Both the position numbers and the translations under genes were made by a program. Below are positions 8,551-17,236 of a DNA stretch of 64,000 bases, piece after piece. Source of the DNA: Thermophilibacter provencensis. Its GTDB lineage: Bacteria; Actinomycetota; Coriobacteriia; Coriobacteriales; Atopobiaceae. The stretch lies in the NCBI RefSeq assembly GCF_030372065.1, contig NZ_JAUDEA010000009.1:20532-84531 (forward strand). The letters are read 5' to 3'. Under the pieces are notes generated by a model. The model was given only the letters and a program-made list of their open reading frames with translations. It made no database searches and had not been told where the DNA came from. Each line of letters starts with the position of its first letter. Positions within the stretch are counted from its first letter, which is position 1.

Positions 8551-8814
8551 CTACAGAATAAGCGAGAAGACCAGTCGCTCGATGATGCCGAGCGCCAATA
8601 TTGCCACAACTGGCGAGAAGTCAATGCCGCCAAACGGCGGGATGACCCTGCGGAAGATCCCAAGATAGGGCTCGACCAGCATGCCGATGGCACCGCGAAC
8701 GTCATCCAGGAAGCCCCCGCCGCGCATGGGAACCCACGACAGGAGGCACCAGACCACGATGAGCACCTCGTAGATGTTAAACAGACGTTGAATCAAAACG
8801 ACGAAGTTGAGCAC
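8551..8814 (-). CDS. yggT: YggT family integral membrane protein
   Basis: 87 residues with two hydrophobic segments (about 4-24 and 64-85) flanking the family loop MRGGGFLDDVRGAIGMLVEPYLG and the FRRVIPPFGGIDFSP motif. YggT proteins are conserved beside sepF, proC and divIVA in Gram-positive bacteria; a role in envelope homeostasis or division-site organisation is suggested but not proven. GTG start with GAGGAAAGG at normal distance. It lies between proC and divIVA in the same transcription direction. Confidence 0.9.
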   Translation of the reverse strand: MLNFVVLIQRLFNIYEVLIVVWCLLSWVPMRGGGFLDDVRGAIGMLVEPYLGIFRRVIPPFGGIDFSPVVAILALGIIERLVFSLIL

Positions 8815-8835
8815 TCGGGGAGCCTTTCCTCTTTC

Positions 8836-9648
8836 CTACCTGCCGGCGAGCTCGCGCGTGCGGGCGAGCGCCGCGTCCACGGCCGCGTACGTCCCGTCCA
8901 TGAGCGCCGGCTCGAGCTCTCGCAAAGCCGCAGCCGTCGTTCCGCCGGGAGAGGTCACGCGCTCCATATATTCCCTCGGATGCACACCCTCATTCAGCAG
9001 CTGCTCGGCGCACCCGCGCATGGTGGTCTCCACCAGCTCGCGCGCGGAGGCCGCGGGAAGCCCGCGCAGGACGGCGGCGCGCGTGAGCGCATCCACAAAG
9101 AGCGAGAAGAACGCGGGAGCCGTGCCAACAACGGCCCCCGAGACGTCCAGCTGGTCCTCGCGCATCACGGCAACCGACCCAAGCGCCGAGAAGAGCTCGC
9201 ACGCAAGCGACACGTCATCGGCCGTGGCGCTCGCGCCACCCGTGACGGCCGTGGCGCCGGAGCGCACCTGCACCGGCAGGTTGGGCATCACGCGCACCAC
9301 GCGCGCCCCGGGAAGGGCTGCCTCAATGGTGGCGACGCTCACCCCCGCGGCAATGGAGATCACGCACCTCCCGGCAAGGCGGGCGGCCACCTGTCCCATG
9401 ACGTCGCCGAGCACCTGGGGCTTCACCGCCAGGATGACGACGTCGGGCTCCTCGGCGGCAAGCGACGGCGCGTCCGCGAGGACGCGCATGCCGGTCTTGG
9501 CGATAGCCGCGCGCTTCTCGGCGTCGGAGTCTGCCACGAGCACGCGCGCGGCGGGGAGCAGACCCGAGTCGACGAGCCCGCGGGCAATGGAGCCACCCAT
9601 CGAGCCACCGCCGATGATGCCAACGGAGATGTTCAGCTCAGATGACAT
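8836..9648 (-). CDS. proC: Pyrroline-5-carboxylate reductase
   Basis: 270 residues, the normal length. It catalyses the last step of proline synthesis, the NAD(P)H-dependent reduction of 1-pyrroline-5-carboxylate. The Rossmann start is VGIIGGGSMGGSIARGL; VILAVKPQVL and VRVMPNLPVQV follow. The C-terminal dimer and active-site helix carries the signature VTSPGGTTAAAL. The ATG at 9648 sits just downstream of the sepF stop. A longer in-frame extension to 9900 overlaps sepF and is composition-driven, so it was not used. Placement of proC among division genes is common in Gram-positives. Confidence 0.93.
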   Translation of the reverse strand: MSSELNISVGIIGGGSMGGSIARGLVDSGLLPAARVLVADSDAEKRAAIAKTGMRVLADAPSLAAEEPDVVILAVKPQVLGDVMGQVAARLAGRCVISIAAGVSVATIEAALPGARVVRVMPNLPVQVRSGATAVTGGASATADDVSLACELFSALGSVAVMREDQLDVSGAVVGTAPAFFSLFVDALTRAAVLRGLPAASARELVETTMRGCAEQLLNEGVHPREYMERVTSPGGTTAAALRELEPALMDGTYAAVDAALARTRELAGR

Positions 9649-9658
9649 CGCGCGCCGC

Positions 9659-10300
9659 CTAGCGGACGAGGTCGCCATCGGCGACGAGCTTGTCGATGTC
9701 AGCCTTGGAGAGGGAGGCGCCGGCGGGCAGCACGGCAAAGACGCGGTCGCCCAGCTCCTCGATCTCGCCGCCGACGCCGTACGAGAAGCCAAAGCAGAAG
9801 TCCAGGATGCGCTTGGCCGTCTCGATGTTGGTGTTGCGGAAGACGACGACCACGGGCTGGTTGGTGCGTACGCGGCGCACGACGGTCTGGACGTCGTCAT
9901 AGGAGACCGGCTTGAGCACGTAGGGTGGAAGCTGGCTCGAGGAGATGCGCGAGATGGTGCGCGGGCCGAGGTCTCCGGGGGTGGGGATGCGCCCGGTCGC
10001 GGACTCGTAGGCCTCGGCGGCAGGGGTTTCTGCGTATGCGCGCGGACTCACGGGAGCCGTCTGCTGGGTGCGCTCGGCGCTCACGGGACGGCCGGAGCGG
10101 GTGTAGACGGATACGCTCTCCGCCTCGGGGCGGGGGGTCGTCCCCAGAAGGCGCGGGCTCGAGCCGGGGTCGCGGCGGCGGGAGGAGGCACCGCGGTCGT
10201 AGCCCTCGTCCTCGTAGCCCTCCTCGTAGTAGTCGTCCTCGTAGTAGTCGTCCCCGGCGATGCCGTGGAGCTTGTCCTTGATCGTGTCGAGAAAACTCAT
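9659..10300 (-). CDS. sepF: SepF, FtsZ membrane anchor/Z-ring protein
   Basis: 213 residues. The amphipathic N-terminal helix MSFLDTIKDKL binds membrane. An acidic, Tyr-rich linker (DDYYEDDYYEEGYEDEGYD) and a disordered region follow. The C-terminal SepF core (about 125-213) includes YDDVQTVVRRVRTNQPVVV, ILDFCFGFSYGVGGEIEELG and VFAVLPAG. Since no ftsA is present in the cluster, SepF is the likely FtsZ anchor, as in other Actinobacteria. The ATG at 10300 has AAGGAG upstream; the in-frame extension to 10369 contains the ribosome-binding site itself. Confidence 0.94.
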   Translation of the reverse strand: MSFLDTIKDKLHGIAGDDYYEDDYYEEGYEDEGYDRGASSRRRDPGSSPRLLGTTPRPEAESVSVYTRSGRPVSAERTQQTAPVSPRAYAETPAAEAYESATGRIPTPGDLGPRTISRISSSQLPPYVLKPVSYDDVQTVVRRVRTNQPVVVVFRNTNIETAKRILDFCFGFSYGVGGEIEELGDRVFAVLPAGASLSKADIDKLVADGDLVR

Positions 10301-10414
10301 GTCATTCTCCTTCATCTGGCTTGCTGCCGTCTGTCTCCCCGCACGCCCGCCCTGCGACCGCGTGTCCAAAATGCACCCGGTGCAAAGTGGGCACGGCGGA
10401 TACGGGCGCCGGGG

Positions 10415-11140
10415 TCACGTCAGGGCGTAGCCCTGGTCAAACACGCACCTGCCGAGGCGGACGAGGGTCGACCCCTCCTCCACCGCGATCTCAAAGTCGT
10501 CGCTCATCCCGCACGAGTTCGTCTCGAGCGCGAGCCCCGTGCGCCCGCGCAGCTCCTCGGCGAGCTCCCTCAGGCCCGAGAAGGTCCTGCGGGCGGCGTC
10601 CGCGTCTCCGACGGGAGCCATCGTCATGAGGCCCCGGACGCACAGGCCCGGGAGCGCCACGACCCGCTCCACGGCGGCGCGGAGCTCGTCCGGCGCAAAG
10701 CCGGACTTTGAGGCCTCCCCCGAGACGTTTACCTCGAGAAGCACGTCCGAGCAGATGCCGCGCGCCTCGCTGCGCACGGAGACCGCCTCGGCAAGGTGCT
10801 CCGACGAGATAGAGTGAATGAGCGTCACGCGCCCGATCACCTGGTTGATCTTGTTCTTCTGGAGGTTGCCGATCATGTCAAAGCGCACGCCCGCCATCTC
10901 GGGGAGCTGGCCGAGCGCCTCGAGCTTTCTTCCCAGCTCCTGCGGGCGGTTCTCGCCAAAGGCGTCCCAGCCCGCCCCGCGGGCGAGAAGCACCTCGCGC
11001 GGACCCACGGTCTTGGAGACCGCAATGGCGCGCACGTCGCCCGCGGACCTGCCGGCCCGCCCCGCAGCGGCGGCAACCCTCTCCAGAATCTCCTCCCGAC
11101 GCTCGCGAAGGAAGCGCGCGTACTGCTCGTCCTCGCTCAT
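10415..11140 (-). CDS. yggS: YggS family PLP homeostasis protein
   Basis: 241 residues. Single-domain alanine-racemase-like PLP-binding protein (PLPBP) that buffers pyridoxal phosphate. Seen: AIAVSKTVGP with Lys43 as the PLP-binding lysine, FGENRPQE, FDMIGNLQKNK, LIHSISSEHLA, LEVNVSGEASKSGF, LMTMAPVG and the phosphate-binding LETNSCGMSDDFEIAVEEGS. It overlaps the pgeF stop by four bases and precedes sepF, the standard actinobacterial order. The gap to sepF (10301-10414) shows nothing notable. Confidence 0.93.
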   Translation of the reverse strand: MSEDEQYARFLRERREEILERVAAAAGRAGRSAGDVRAIAVSKTVGPREVLLARGAGWDAFGENRPQELGRKLEALGQLPEMAGVRFDMIGNLQKNKINQVIGRVTLIHSISSEHLAEAVSVRSEARGICSDVLLEVNVSGEASKSGFAPDELRAAVERVVALPGLCVRGLMTMAPVGDADAARRTFSGLRELAEELRGRTGLALETNSCGMSDDFEIAVEEGSTLVRLGRCVFDQGYALT

Positions 11141-11997
11141 CGGGGCATCGCCTCCCCCTTCGCGCCCGACGCGTCCGCATCAGCGGGCCACGCCCACGCC
11201 TCGTTGCGCATCACCGCGAGGGCGCCGTGCCTGCCGCAGGTTCCGCCCTCAGCTCGATACGAGAAGAACCGGTCCGTGCTGCTCGCCGTTGAGACGTCGC
11301 ACCACGAGGTTCGCTCGGGTGAGACGCCGACCTCCGCGAGCGTTGCCGCAAGGCAGGCGGAGAGGTCGAGGTGGCGCGGCGAGCAGAGCGCCGTCGGCCC
11401 AAACTCCGCCGAGAAGCGCTCGGCGAGCTCCTCCGAGACCTCGTAGTCGGGGCCGAGCACGTGCGGCCCCACGAAGGCGCTGACCTCAGACGGCGCGCAC
11501 CCTGCCTCCTCGCAGAGCGTGCGCACGGCCTTGGCCGCGATGCGCGCTATCGTCCCGCGCCAGCCGGAGTGCGCCACGGCAAAGCCGCCGGGGCACGTGA
11601 GCACCACGGGGACGCAGTCCGCAAAGCAGAGCAGCACCGGAACGTCGCGCGCCGTGCACACGACGGCGTCCGCCCCCGCGCGCGCCTCCGCCTGGGCGCT
11701 GGCCACGTCATCGGGGCGCCCGGACCGCACGACCACGATGTGGTCGCCGTGCACCTGATGCGGGTTCACGAGGTTGCGAAGCAGCCCCTCGGCCCCGATG
11801 GCCGCGAGCGCGCGCCTGCGGTTCTCGGCCACGGCGGCCGGGTCGTCACCACAGGCGGAGCCCAGGTTGAGCGAGGCGTACGGGGCACTCGAGACCCCGC
11901 CCGAGCGCTCGGTGAATGCAAAGGTGACCCCGCCCCCAACGGTCTCGTTGGTGAGCAGGGTCACGCCTCCCACGTGATGTCGTGTCAGGAGGGGCAT
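11137..11997 (-). CDS. pgeF: PgeF/YfiH (LACC1-type) purine nucleoside phosphorylase-like protein
   Basis: 286 residues. Formerly called multicopper polyphenol oxidase; bacterial members are reported to act on purine nucleosides and to help peptidoglycan editing by removing wrongly incorporated serine (PgeF). Zn-site and core motifs are visible: NPHQVHGD, FADCVPVV, AVAHSGWRGT, VGPHVLGPDYEVSEE and the C-terminal SYRAEGGTCGRHGALAVM. It lies directly after ftsZ (adjacent stop and start) and overlaps yggS by four bases, the usual context in Actinobacteria. Confidence 0.92.
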   Translation of the reverse strand: MPLLTRHHVGGVTLLTNETVGGGVTFAFTERSGGVSSAPYASLNLGSACGDDPAAVAENRRRALAAIGAEGLLRNLVNPHQVHGDHIVVVRSGRPDDVASAQAEARAGADAVVCTARDVPVLLCFADCVPVVLTCPGGFAVAHSGWRGTIARIAAKAVRTLCEEAGCAPSEVSAFVGPHVLGPDYEVSEELAERFSAEFGPTALCSPRHLDLSACLAATLAEVGVSPERTSWCDVSTASSTDRFFSYRAEGGTCGRHGALAVMRNEAWAWPADADASGAKGEAMPR

Positions 11998-13137
11998 TTA
12001 GAGTCGGCTGCGCTTGAGGAACTCGGGAATGTCAAACTCCTTGTCGTTGGAGGACGAGGAGGACTGCGGGCGGCTCACGTTGATGGGCATGGAGGCCGGC
12101 TTGGACTTCGGGGCGCTCCTGTGCTCGGAGGCAGCGGGGCGGGTGACGGTCATCGTGGGCAGCTGCTGCTGGACGTTGCCGTCGTCAAAGCCGGTGGCGA
12201 TGACGGTCACGCGGACCTGGTCGCCGAGGGACTCGTCGACCACGGTGCCAAAGATGATCGTGGCCTCGGGGTCAACGTTCTGGGCAACGAGGTCGGCGGC
12301 GTCGTTAATCTCCTGGATGCCGAGGTCCTTGTTGCCGGCGATGGAGAGAAGGACGCGCGTGGCGCCGTCGATGGAGCCCTCGAGCAGGCGGCTGGAGATG
12401 GCCTCCTCGGCGGCGTCGGTGGCGCGGTTGTCGCCGGAGGCGGTGCCGATTCCCATCATCGCGGTGCCGGAGCTCCTCATGATGGTGCAGACGTCGGCGA
12501 AGTCGAGGTTGATGAGGCCCGGGACGGTGATGAGGTCCGTGATGCCCTGGGTGCCCTGGCACAGGACGTCGTCGGCCATGCGGAAGGCCTCGAGCATGGT
12601 GGTCTTCTTCTCGGAGAGGTCGAGCAGGCGGTCGTTGGGGATCACGATGAGCGTGTCGACGTTCTCGGAGAGGTTGCGGATGCCCTCGATGGCGGAGTTA
12701 TAGCGCTTGCGGCCCTCAAAGGCGAAGGGCTTGGTCACAACGCCCACGGTGAGGGCCCCGATGTCGTTCTTGGCGATGTCGGCCACAACGGGGGCAGCGC
12801 CGGTACCTGTGCCGCCGCCCTCGCCGGCAGTGATGAAGACCATGTCGGCACCGGCGAGCGCCGCCTTGATCTCGTCGCGCGTGTCCTCGGCGGCCTCCTT
12901 GCCGACCTCGGGGTTGGCGCCGGCGCCGAGGCCCTTGGTGATGTCGGTGCCAATGTGGACCTTGATGTCAGCGTCGGAGATGGCGAGAGCCTGGGCGTCG
13001 GTGTTGACGGCGACGAACTCAACACCGCGGATGCCCTCCTCGATCATGCGGTTGACGGCGTTGGTGCCGCCACCGCCCACGCCAACGACCTTGATCACGG
13101 CGAGATAGTTGCTGAGGGTGTCGGTGTCCTTGATCAT
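11998..13137 (-). CDS. ftsZ: Cell division protein FtsZ
   Basis: 379 residues. Tubulin-like GTPase that forms the Z ring. GTP-binding elements: [15 protein letters not shown], the tubulin signature GGGTGTG (107-113), and the T7-loop region LINLDFADV. The conserved tail [12 protein letters not shown] contacts SepF. The start is the ATG at 13137: the five preceding in-frame codons (MRRNT) spell the AGGAGGAA ribosome-binding site. The 186-bp gap to ftsQ is AT-richer and holds TTGACG and TATACT boxes at poor spacing, so a separate ftsZ promoter is likely but not pinned down. Confidence 0.97.
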   Translation of the reverse strand: MIKDTDTLSNYLAVIKVVGVGGGGTNAVNRMIEEGIRGVEFVAVNTDAQALAISDADIKVHIGTDITKGLGAGANPEVGKEAAEDTRDEIKAALAGADMVFITAGEGGGTGTGAAPVVADIAKNDIGALTVGVVTKPFAFEGRKRYNSAIEGIRNLSENVDTLIVIPNDRLLDLSEKKTTMLEAFRMADDVLCQGTQGITDLITVPGLINLDFADVCTIMRSSGTAMMGIGTASGDNRATDAAEEAISSRLLEGSIDGATRVLLSIAGNKDLGIQEINDAADLVAQNVDPEATIIFGTVVDESLGDQVRVTVIATGFDDGNVQQQLPTMTVTRPAASEHRSAPKSKPASMPINVSRPQSSSSSNDKEFDIPEFLKRSRL

Positions 13138-13323
13138 CGTGTTCCTCCTCATGGTGCCTACGTACTTCGTTCTGAGCGTGTTCCTTTACGATTTTTCGCT
13201 CATCCCGTCGTAGGCAAAACCCTAAAGGTCAAGTTAAGCCCGACGCTTGGGATAAAGCGAAGTATATTTGCACACTTGAGGGTAGTTCGTCAAACGGTTT
13301 GATGAAACTGTGAACCTCGCAGC

Positions 13324-14640
13324 TCAGAGGCCTTGTCCATCGGAGGTTGCGCCATCTTGCGCCGTCGCGTCCGCAGGCTCGGAACCCTCGACGTTCTGCT
13401 CGACGGTTCCGGAGCTGGCCTCAGAGCCGTCCTGGCCCTGCTCGCCATCCGTGCCCTGCTCGCCATCCGTGCCCTGCTCCTCGTCCTGCTGCGGGTCTGC
13501 CTGGGTGGGCGCGTTGGCATCAAGGCCCTCGTTGAGGCCGTCAAACATGGAGCTGCCCTCCGCGGACTCCACGGTCTCTGAGTCGATGGTCCTCACGGAC
13601 GGGTTGGAGACCACGCGCACGACGATGTAGAGCGCGGTGTCGGGGTACTTCTCCAGATACTCCGTGACGATGCGCTCCTTCTCGGGGATGTCCGTCGCGG
13701 AGCCCAGGGAGACGGCCACGCCGTTGCTGAGCATGCACCAGATGTCCTCCGTTGAGGAGGCGGAGTAGCACACGATCTTTGAGGAGAGCTCGTCAGAGAA
13801 GCCCTCGCGGAACTCAGAGACGCTCTGGAGGACCTCGTCGGTTGCCTGGGAGCCCGACTTGGGGTCAACGGTCGAGGGAACGTCGGTGATGAGCAGGTAT
13901 CCCTCCGCCTGAGCAAGAGCGAGCGCGGCATCATCCACGGACTGCCCCTCGGCAGCCTCGATCCTCGTGGGCTGAATCCACGTCCCGGCGTCTCCGAGAT
14001 ACCACGCAACGGAGCCCGACCCCATGACCACGAGCGAGTCCACGTGCTGCTCGGTGATGATGAGCTTGAGGGTGCCGGGGAAGATGCGCTCAAAGGAGAC
14101 GGACGCGACCCACGGGTTCTTCTTGAGCGAGGCCTCAACCGCGGCGGTGTCCACGTTGAGGAGCGTGGACCCAACGGGGACCTGCGCGAGGTTCTCGACG
14201 TCCTCCACGCTCACGTGCTCGGTGGGCTCGACCTCAACCGAGGTGATCTGGAACATGGACGAGTCGCGCAGCACAAAGTAGGCAACGAGCAGCACGAGCG
14301 CCACGGCAACGAGCGCGCCGGCACCGATGGCCAGGATGCGGAGGGCCTCGATGCGCTGATGGCGCTTGCGGCGGTCGCGCGAGGTCGCGGGGGCCTGCTG
14401 CGGCGACGCCGCGCCGCGGTGCGAGACGCGGCTGAGAAACGCCGGCGTTGAGCCGGAGCCGCCGCCCTTGCGCGGGGCGGGCGCCACCTTGGGCGCCGTC
14501 TTGGGCGCAACCTTGGCCGCAGCCTTTGCCGTGACCTTGCGCGCGGACGAGGAGGCCCCCGCCTCGCGCGCGGGGCGCGTGGGCTTGGAGGGTGTCGCCT
14601 TCTTGCGCGGCGTGGGCCGCCTGACCTCGTTACCTGCCAT
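13324..14640 (-). CDS. ftsQ: Cell division protein FtsQ (POTRA domain)
   Basis: 438 residues, long for FtsQ because of two disordered extensions. Residues 1-95 are basic and Ala/Pro/Lys-rich (cytoplasmic). One transmembrane helix spans about 99-121. The POTRA domain starts at FQITSVEVEPTEHVSVEDV, followed by the beta domain with NPWVASVSFERIFPGTLKLIITE. The extracytoplasmic tail after about 370 is acidic, with tandem EQGTDG units coded by an 18-bp repeat. FtsQ links the divisome to peptidoglycan synthesis through FtsL and FtsB. It follows murB and precedes ftsZ, with no ftsA between. Confidence 0.92.
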   Translation of the reverse strand: MAGNEVRRPTPRKKATPSKPTRPAREAGASSSARKVTAKAAAKVAPKTAPKVAPAPRKGGGSGSTPAFLSRVSHRGAASPQQAPATSRDRRKRHQRIEALRILAIGAGALVAVALVLLVAYFVLRDSSMFQITSVEVEPTEHVSVEDVENLAQVPVGSTLLNVDTAAVEASLKKNPWVASVSFERIFPGTLKLIITEQHVDSLVVMGSGSVAWYLGDAGTWIQPTRIEAAEGQSVDDAALALAQAEGYLLITDVPSTVDPKSGSQATDEVLQSVSEFREGFSDELSSKIVCYSASSTEDIWCMLSNGVAVSLGSATDIPEKERIVTEYLEKYPDTALYIVVRVVSNPSVRTIDSETVESAEGSSMFDGLNEGLDANAPTQADPQQDEEQGTDGEQGTDGEQGQDGSEASSGTVEQNVEGSEPADATAQDGATSDGQGL

Positions 14641-14649
14641 CGTGACCGC

Positions 14650-15561
14650 CTAGAACCCGAGGAGCTTGACCTCGCAGGCGAGGTCGACCCCGTGGCGTTC
14701 GAGAACAGCGTCGTGCGCGCGGCGGATGAGGGCGACGACGTCCGCCGCCGTGGCCCCGCCGCGATTGACGATGAAGTTGGCGTGCTCGGGAGAGATCTGC
14801 GCCGCGCCCTGCTCGGCCCCGGAGAGGCCGCAGGACTGGATGAGCAGGCCGGCGGAGCGCTCGGGCGGGTTGCGGAAGACCGAGCCGCAGCTGGGCTTCG
14901 AGAGCGGCTGGGCCTCCCTGCGGCGACGGAGGCGCTCCTCCATGTCTCGCGTGATGACGGCCGGGTCGCCGGGCTCCAGCTCGAGGGTCGCCTCGAGGAT
15001 GATCTCGGAGGTGGGAAGCGAGGTGCGGCGATAGCCCCACTCGATCTCCCCGCCCGCGTAGCGGTGCATGCCCTCGCCCGGGCGCAGGACCACGAGGTCG
15101 CGCACGCGGGGGCCGATCCACTCCCTGCGCGTGCCGGCGTCCATGGAGACGGCGCCGCCGAGCGTGCCGGGGATACCGACGCAGAACTCAAGACCCGAGA
15201 GGCCCGACTTCATGGCCTGGTTGACAACGCGGGCGAGCTGGGCGCCTCCGCCGGCGGTGATGGTGGCCTCCTCGGCGCAGACCGTCATGCGGGAAAACTC
15301 GCCGTCGAGAAGGACGACGCAGCCGTCATAGCCCTTGTCGGACACGAGCACGTTGGAGCCCTTGCCGAGAAGCACCCATTCGACGCCCTCCTGCGCCAGG
15401 ACCTCAAGCGTCCTCTGGAGGGCGCCGTAGCTGTGCGCCACCACCACGAGGGCGGCCGGGCCGCCGATGCGGTAGCTCGTCCTGCGGGACAGCGGCTCGT
15501 CGCGCAGGACGTCCGCGTCAACCGCGCCGGAGAGGGTCATGTACGCGTTGGAAACGCTCAC
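14650..15561 (-). CDS. murB: UDP-N-acetylenolpyruvoylglucosamine reductase
   Basis: 303 residues. FAD-dependent enzyme that completes UDP-MurNAc. FAD-binding motifs: RTSYRIGGPA, LLGKGSNVLVSDKGYDG, and GIPGTLGGAVSMDAG. The catalytic-serine region is KPSCGSVFRNPPE, with a final HANFIVNRGGATAADV. The GTG start overlaps the murC TGA (GTGA) and has GAGGAG about ten bases upstream, inside murC, which indicates coupled translation. The length suits the Gram-positive type MurB. Confidence 0.95.
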   Translation of the reverse strand: MSVSNAYMTLSGAVDADVLRDEPLSRRTSYRIGGPAALVVVAHSYGALQRTLEVLAQEGVEWVLLGKGSNVLVSDKGYDGCVVLLDGEFSRMTVCAEEATITAGGGAQLARVVNQAMKSGLSGLEFCVGIPGTLGGAVSMDAGTRREWIGPRVRDLVVLRPGEGMHRYAGGEIEWGYRRTSLPTSEIILEATLELEPGDPAVITRDMEERLRRRREAQPLSKPSCGSVFRNPPERSAGLLIQSCGLSGAEQGAAQISPEHANFIVNRGGATAADVVALIRRAHDAVLERHGVDLACEVKLLGF

Positions 15562-16970
15562 GACGCGCTCTCCTCGCGCTGGCGCATGGCCTCGATGAAG
15601 GCCGGTCCCATGCTCGTGACGTCGCCAGCTCCCTGGGTGATGAGCAGGTCGCCGGGGCGCACGAGCTCGCAGAGGTTCTCGATGAGGCGCTTGCGGTTGG
15701 GGACGTACGCCACATCCGTGACGTTGCCGGTGTGGCGGACCGCCTCGACCACGGTCTTGCCGGAGATGCCGGGGATGGGCATCTCGCCGGCGGAGAAGAC
15801 GTCCATGACGCGCAGGACGTCGGCGCTGTCGAAGGCGTGGCCAAACTCGGTGGCGAGCGCCTGGGTGCGGCTGTAGCGGTGGGGCTGGAAGACGCAGATG
15901 ACGCGCTTGAAGGGCAGGTCCTTCGCCGCGTCGAGCGTCACAGAGATCTCGGTGGGGTGATGGCCGTAATCGTCCACCACGGTGACGCCCGCGACGTCGC
16001 CCACGTGCGTGAAGCGGCGGCGCGCACCCTTGAACTGGGAGAGCGCCGCGGCCGCGGCGTCAACGTCGAGGCCCAGGACGTCCGCCACGGCAATGGCGGC
16101 CGTCCCGTTTGCCATGTTGTGGCGGCCGGGGTTGGAGCTGATGGTCACGTGCACGCTCTTCTCGCCGCCTGGGAGGCGCACGGAGAAGTTGCTCGCGAGG
16201 GCATGGTGGCTGTCCTCGGGCAGGCACACGTAGTCGCAGGACTCGTCAAAGCCGTACGTCACCACGTGGCGCCCCGTGGAGCGCGCGAGCTCCACATAGT
16301 GCGCGACGTCGCCGTTGATGACGACCGTCCCCTCCTCGCCCACGAGGCCCATGAACGTGCAGAAGGTCCTCTCGATGTTCTCGAGCGTGCCGTAGTGGTC
16401 GAGGTGGTCCGCCTCGATGTTGGTGACCACCACCACGTTGGGGTTGAGGTAGAGGAAGGAGCCGTCGGACTCGTCCGCCTCGCAGACGAAGTGCTCGCCG
16501 GAGCCGTTGCGACCGTTGGTGTCATAGCCCTCCACCACGCCGCCGATGAGGAAGGAGGGGTCGAGGCCCATGCGGTCGAGCATCGTGGCCACCATCGAGG
16601 AGGTGGTCGTCTTGCCGTGCGTGCCGGCCACGGCGACGGTGCGCTGCGAGCCGGAGAGGTACGACAGCATCTTGGCGCGGGGCCAGATGGGGATTCCCAG
16701 CTCGTGGGCGCGCACGACCTCGGGGTTGGTGTCGGGGATGGCGGTCGAGGTCACCACGACCTGCGGAGAGACCTCGTCAATGGTTGCGGCCTCGTGGCCC
16801 ACGCGCACGGGGATGCCGGCGGCCTCGAGCTCGCGGACGTAGTGGGAGCTCTTGAGGTCGGAGCCGGTGACGCAACAACCGCGCTCGTGGAGGACGAGGG
16901 CGATGCCGCTCATGCCCGCACCGCCGATGCCGATGAAGTGGGCGCTCGTCACGTTATCAAAGTCAGCCAT
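15558..16970 (-). CDS. murC: UDP-N-acetylmuramate--L-alanine ligase
   Basis: 470 residues. Adds the first amino acid to UDP-MurNAc in the cytoplasm. The N-terminal Rossmann motif is HFIGIGGAGMSGIA. The P-loop GTHGKTT is at 116-122, the central domain has ITNIEADHLDHYG, and the C-terminal domain has DDYGHHPTEI and VFQPHRYSRT. A 266-bp gap with hairpin repeats separates it from upstream murG, so it may have its own promoter; minus-strand TAAAGTAAAGTGATTAT about 60-80 bases upstream is AT-rich but not a clear match. Confidence 0.96.
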   Translation of the reverse strand: MADFDNVTSAHFIGIGGAGMSGIALVLHERGCCVTGSDLKSSHYVRELEAAGIPVRVGHEAATIDEVSPQVVVTSTAIPDTNPEVVRAHELGIPIWPRAKMLSYLSGSQRTVAVAGTHGKTTTSSMVATMLDRMGLDPSFLIGGVVEGYDTNGRNGSGEHFVCEADESDGSFLYLNPNVVVVTNIEADHLDHYGTLENIERTFCTFMGLVGEEGTVVINGDVAHYVELARSTGRHVVTYGFDESCDYVCLPEDSHHALASNFSVRLPGGEKSVHVTISSNPGRHNMANGTAAIAVADVLGLDVDAAAAALSQFKGARRRFTHVGDVAGVTVVDDYGHHPTEISVTLDAAKDLPFKRVICVFQPHRYSRTQALATEFGHAFDSADVLRVMDVFSAGEMPIPGISGKTVVEAVRHTGNVTDVAYVPNRKRLIENLCELVRPGDLLITQGAGDVTSMGPAFIEAMRQREESAS

Positions 16971-17104
16971 GGATCCTGCCTTTGCCGTTGGGAAGGCGCG
17001 CGTCCTGCGCGCGACGCATAATCACTTTACTTTAGCCGAATACGGGGCCTCAACCAGAGAGGCGCGCAAGAATCCATCGGGCACGCATGGCGCAGCGTGC
17101 TTTT

Positions 17105-17216
17105 GGGGACGCGGACCGACGGTTCTTCTCGCCAAAGCGTCGGGAAGGGTCCCCGCAAGCGGGGGCGGGGACGCAAGGCGACGGAATGTGCGACAAGAAC
17201 GTCGAGAAGGGTCCCC
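17105..17216. repeat. Two tandem 50-bp hairpin units between murG and murC
   Basis: Each unit runs GGGGAC ... CGACG ... CGTCG ... GTCCCC: 17105-17154 and 17167-17216, 62 bp apart start to start. The first has a stronger inner stem (CCGACG/CGTCGG) and a loop containing TTCTTCTCGCC. The second contains CGAGAAG next to its 3' arm, and another CGAGAAGGAC lies just before the murG stop. The 3' arm CGTCGGGAAGGGTCCCC recurs with one change in the efp-DUF956 gap, so this belongs to a dispersed family. Confidence 0.75.
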
Positions 17217-17236
17217 GCGGCGAGAAGGACCCGGCG

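Noticed and set aside
8482..10711. Long plus-strand frames (387 and 634 residues) across yggT, proC and sepF
   Set aside because: They are antisense to well-recognised genes; high GC keeps the opposite frames open.
13138..13152. FtsZ start five codons upstream (MRRNT-)
   Set aside because: Those codons contain the AGGAGGAA ribosome-binding site for the ATG at 13137.
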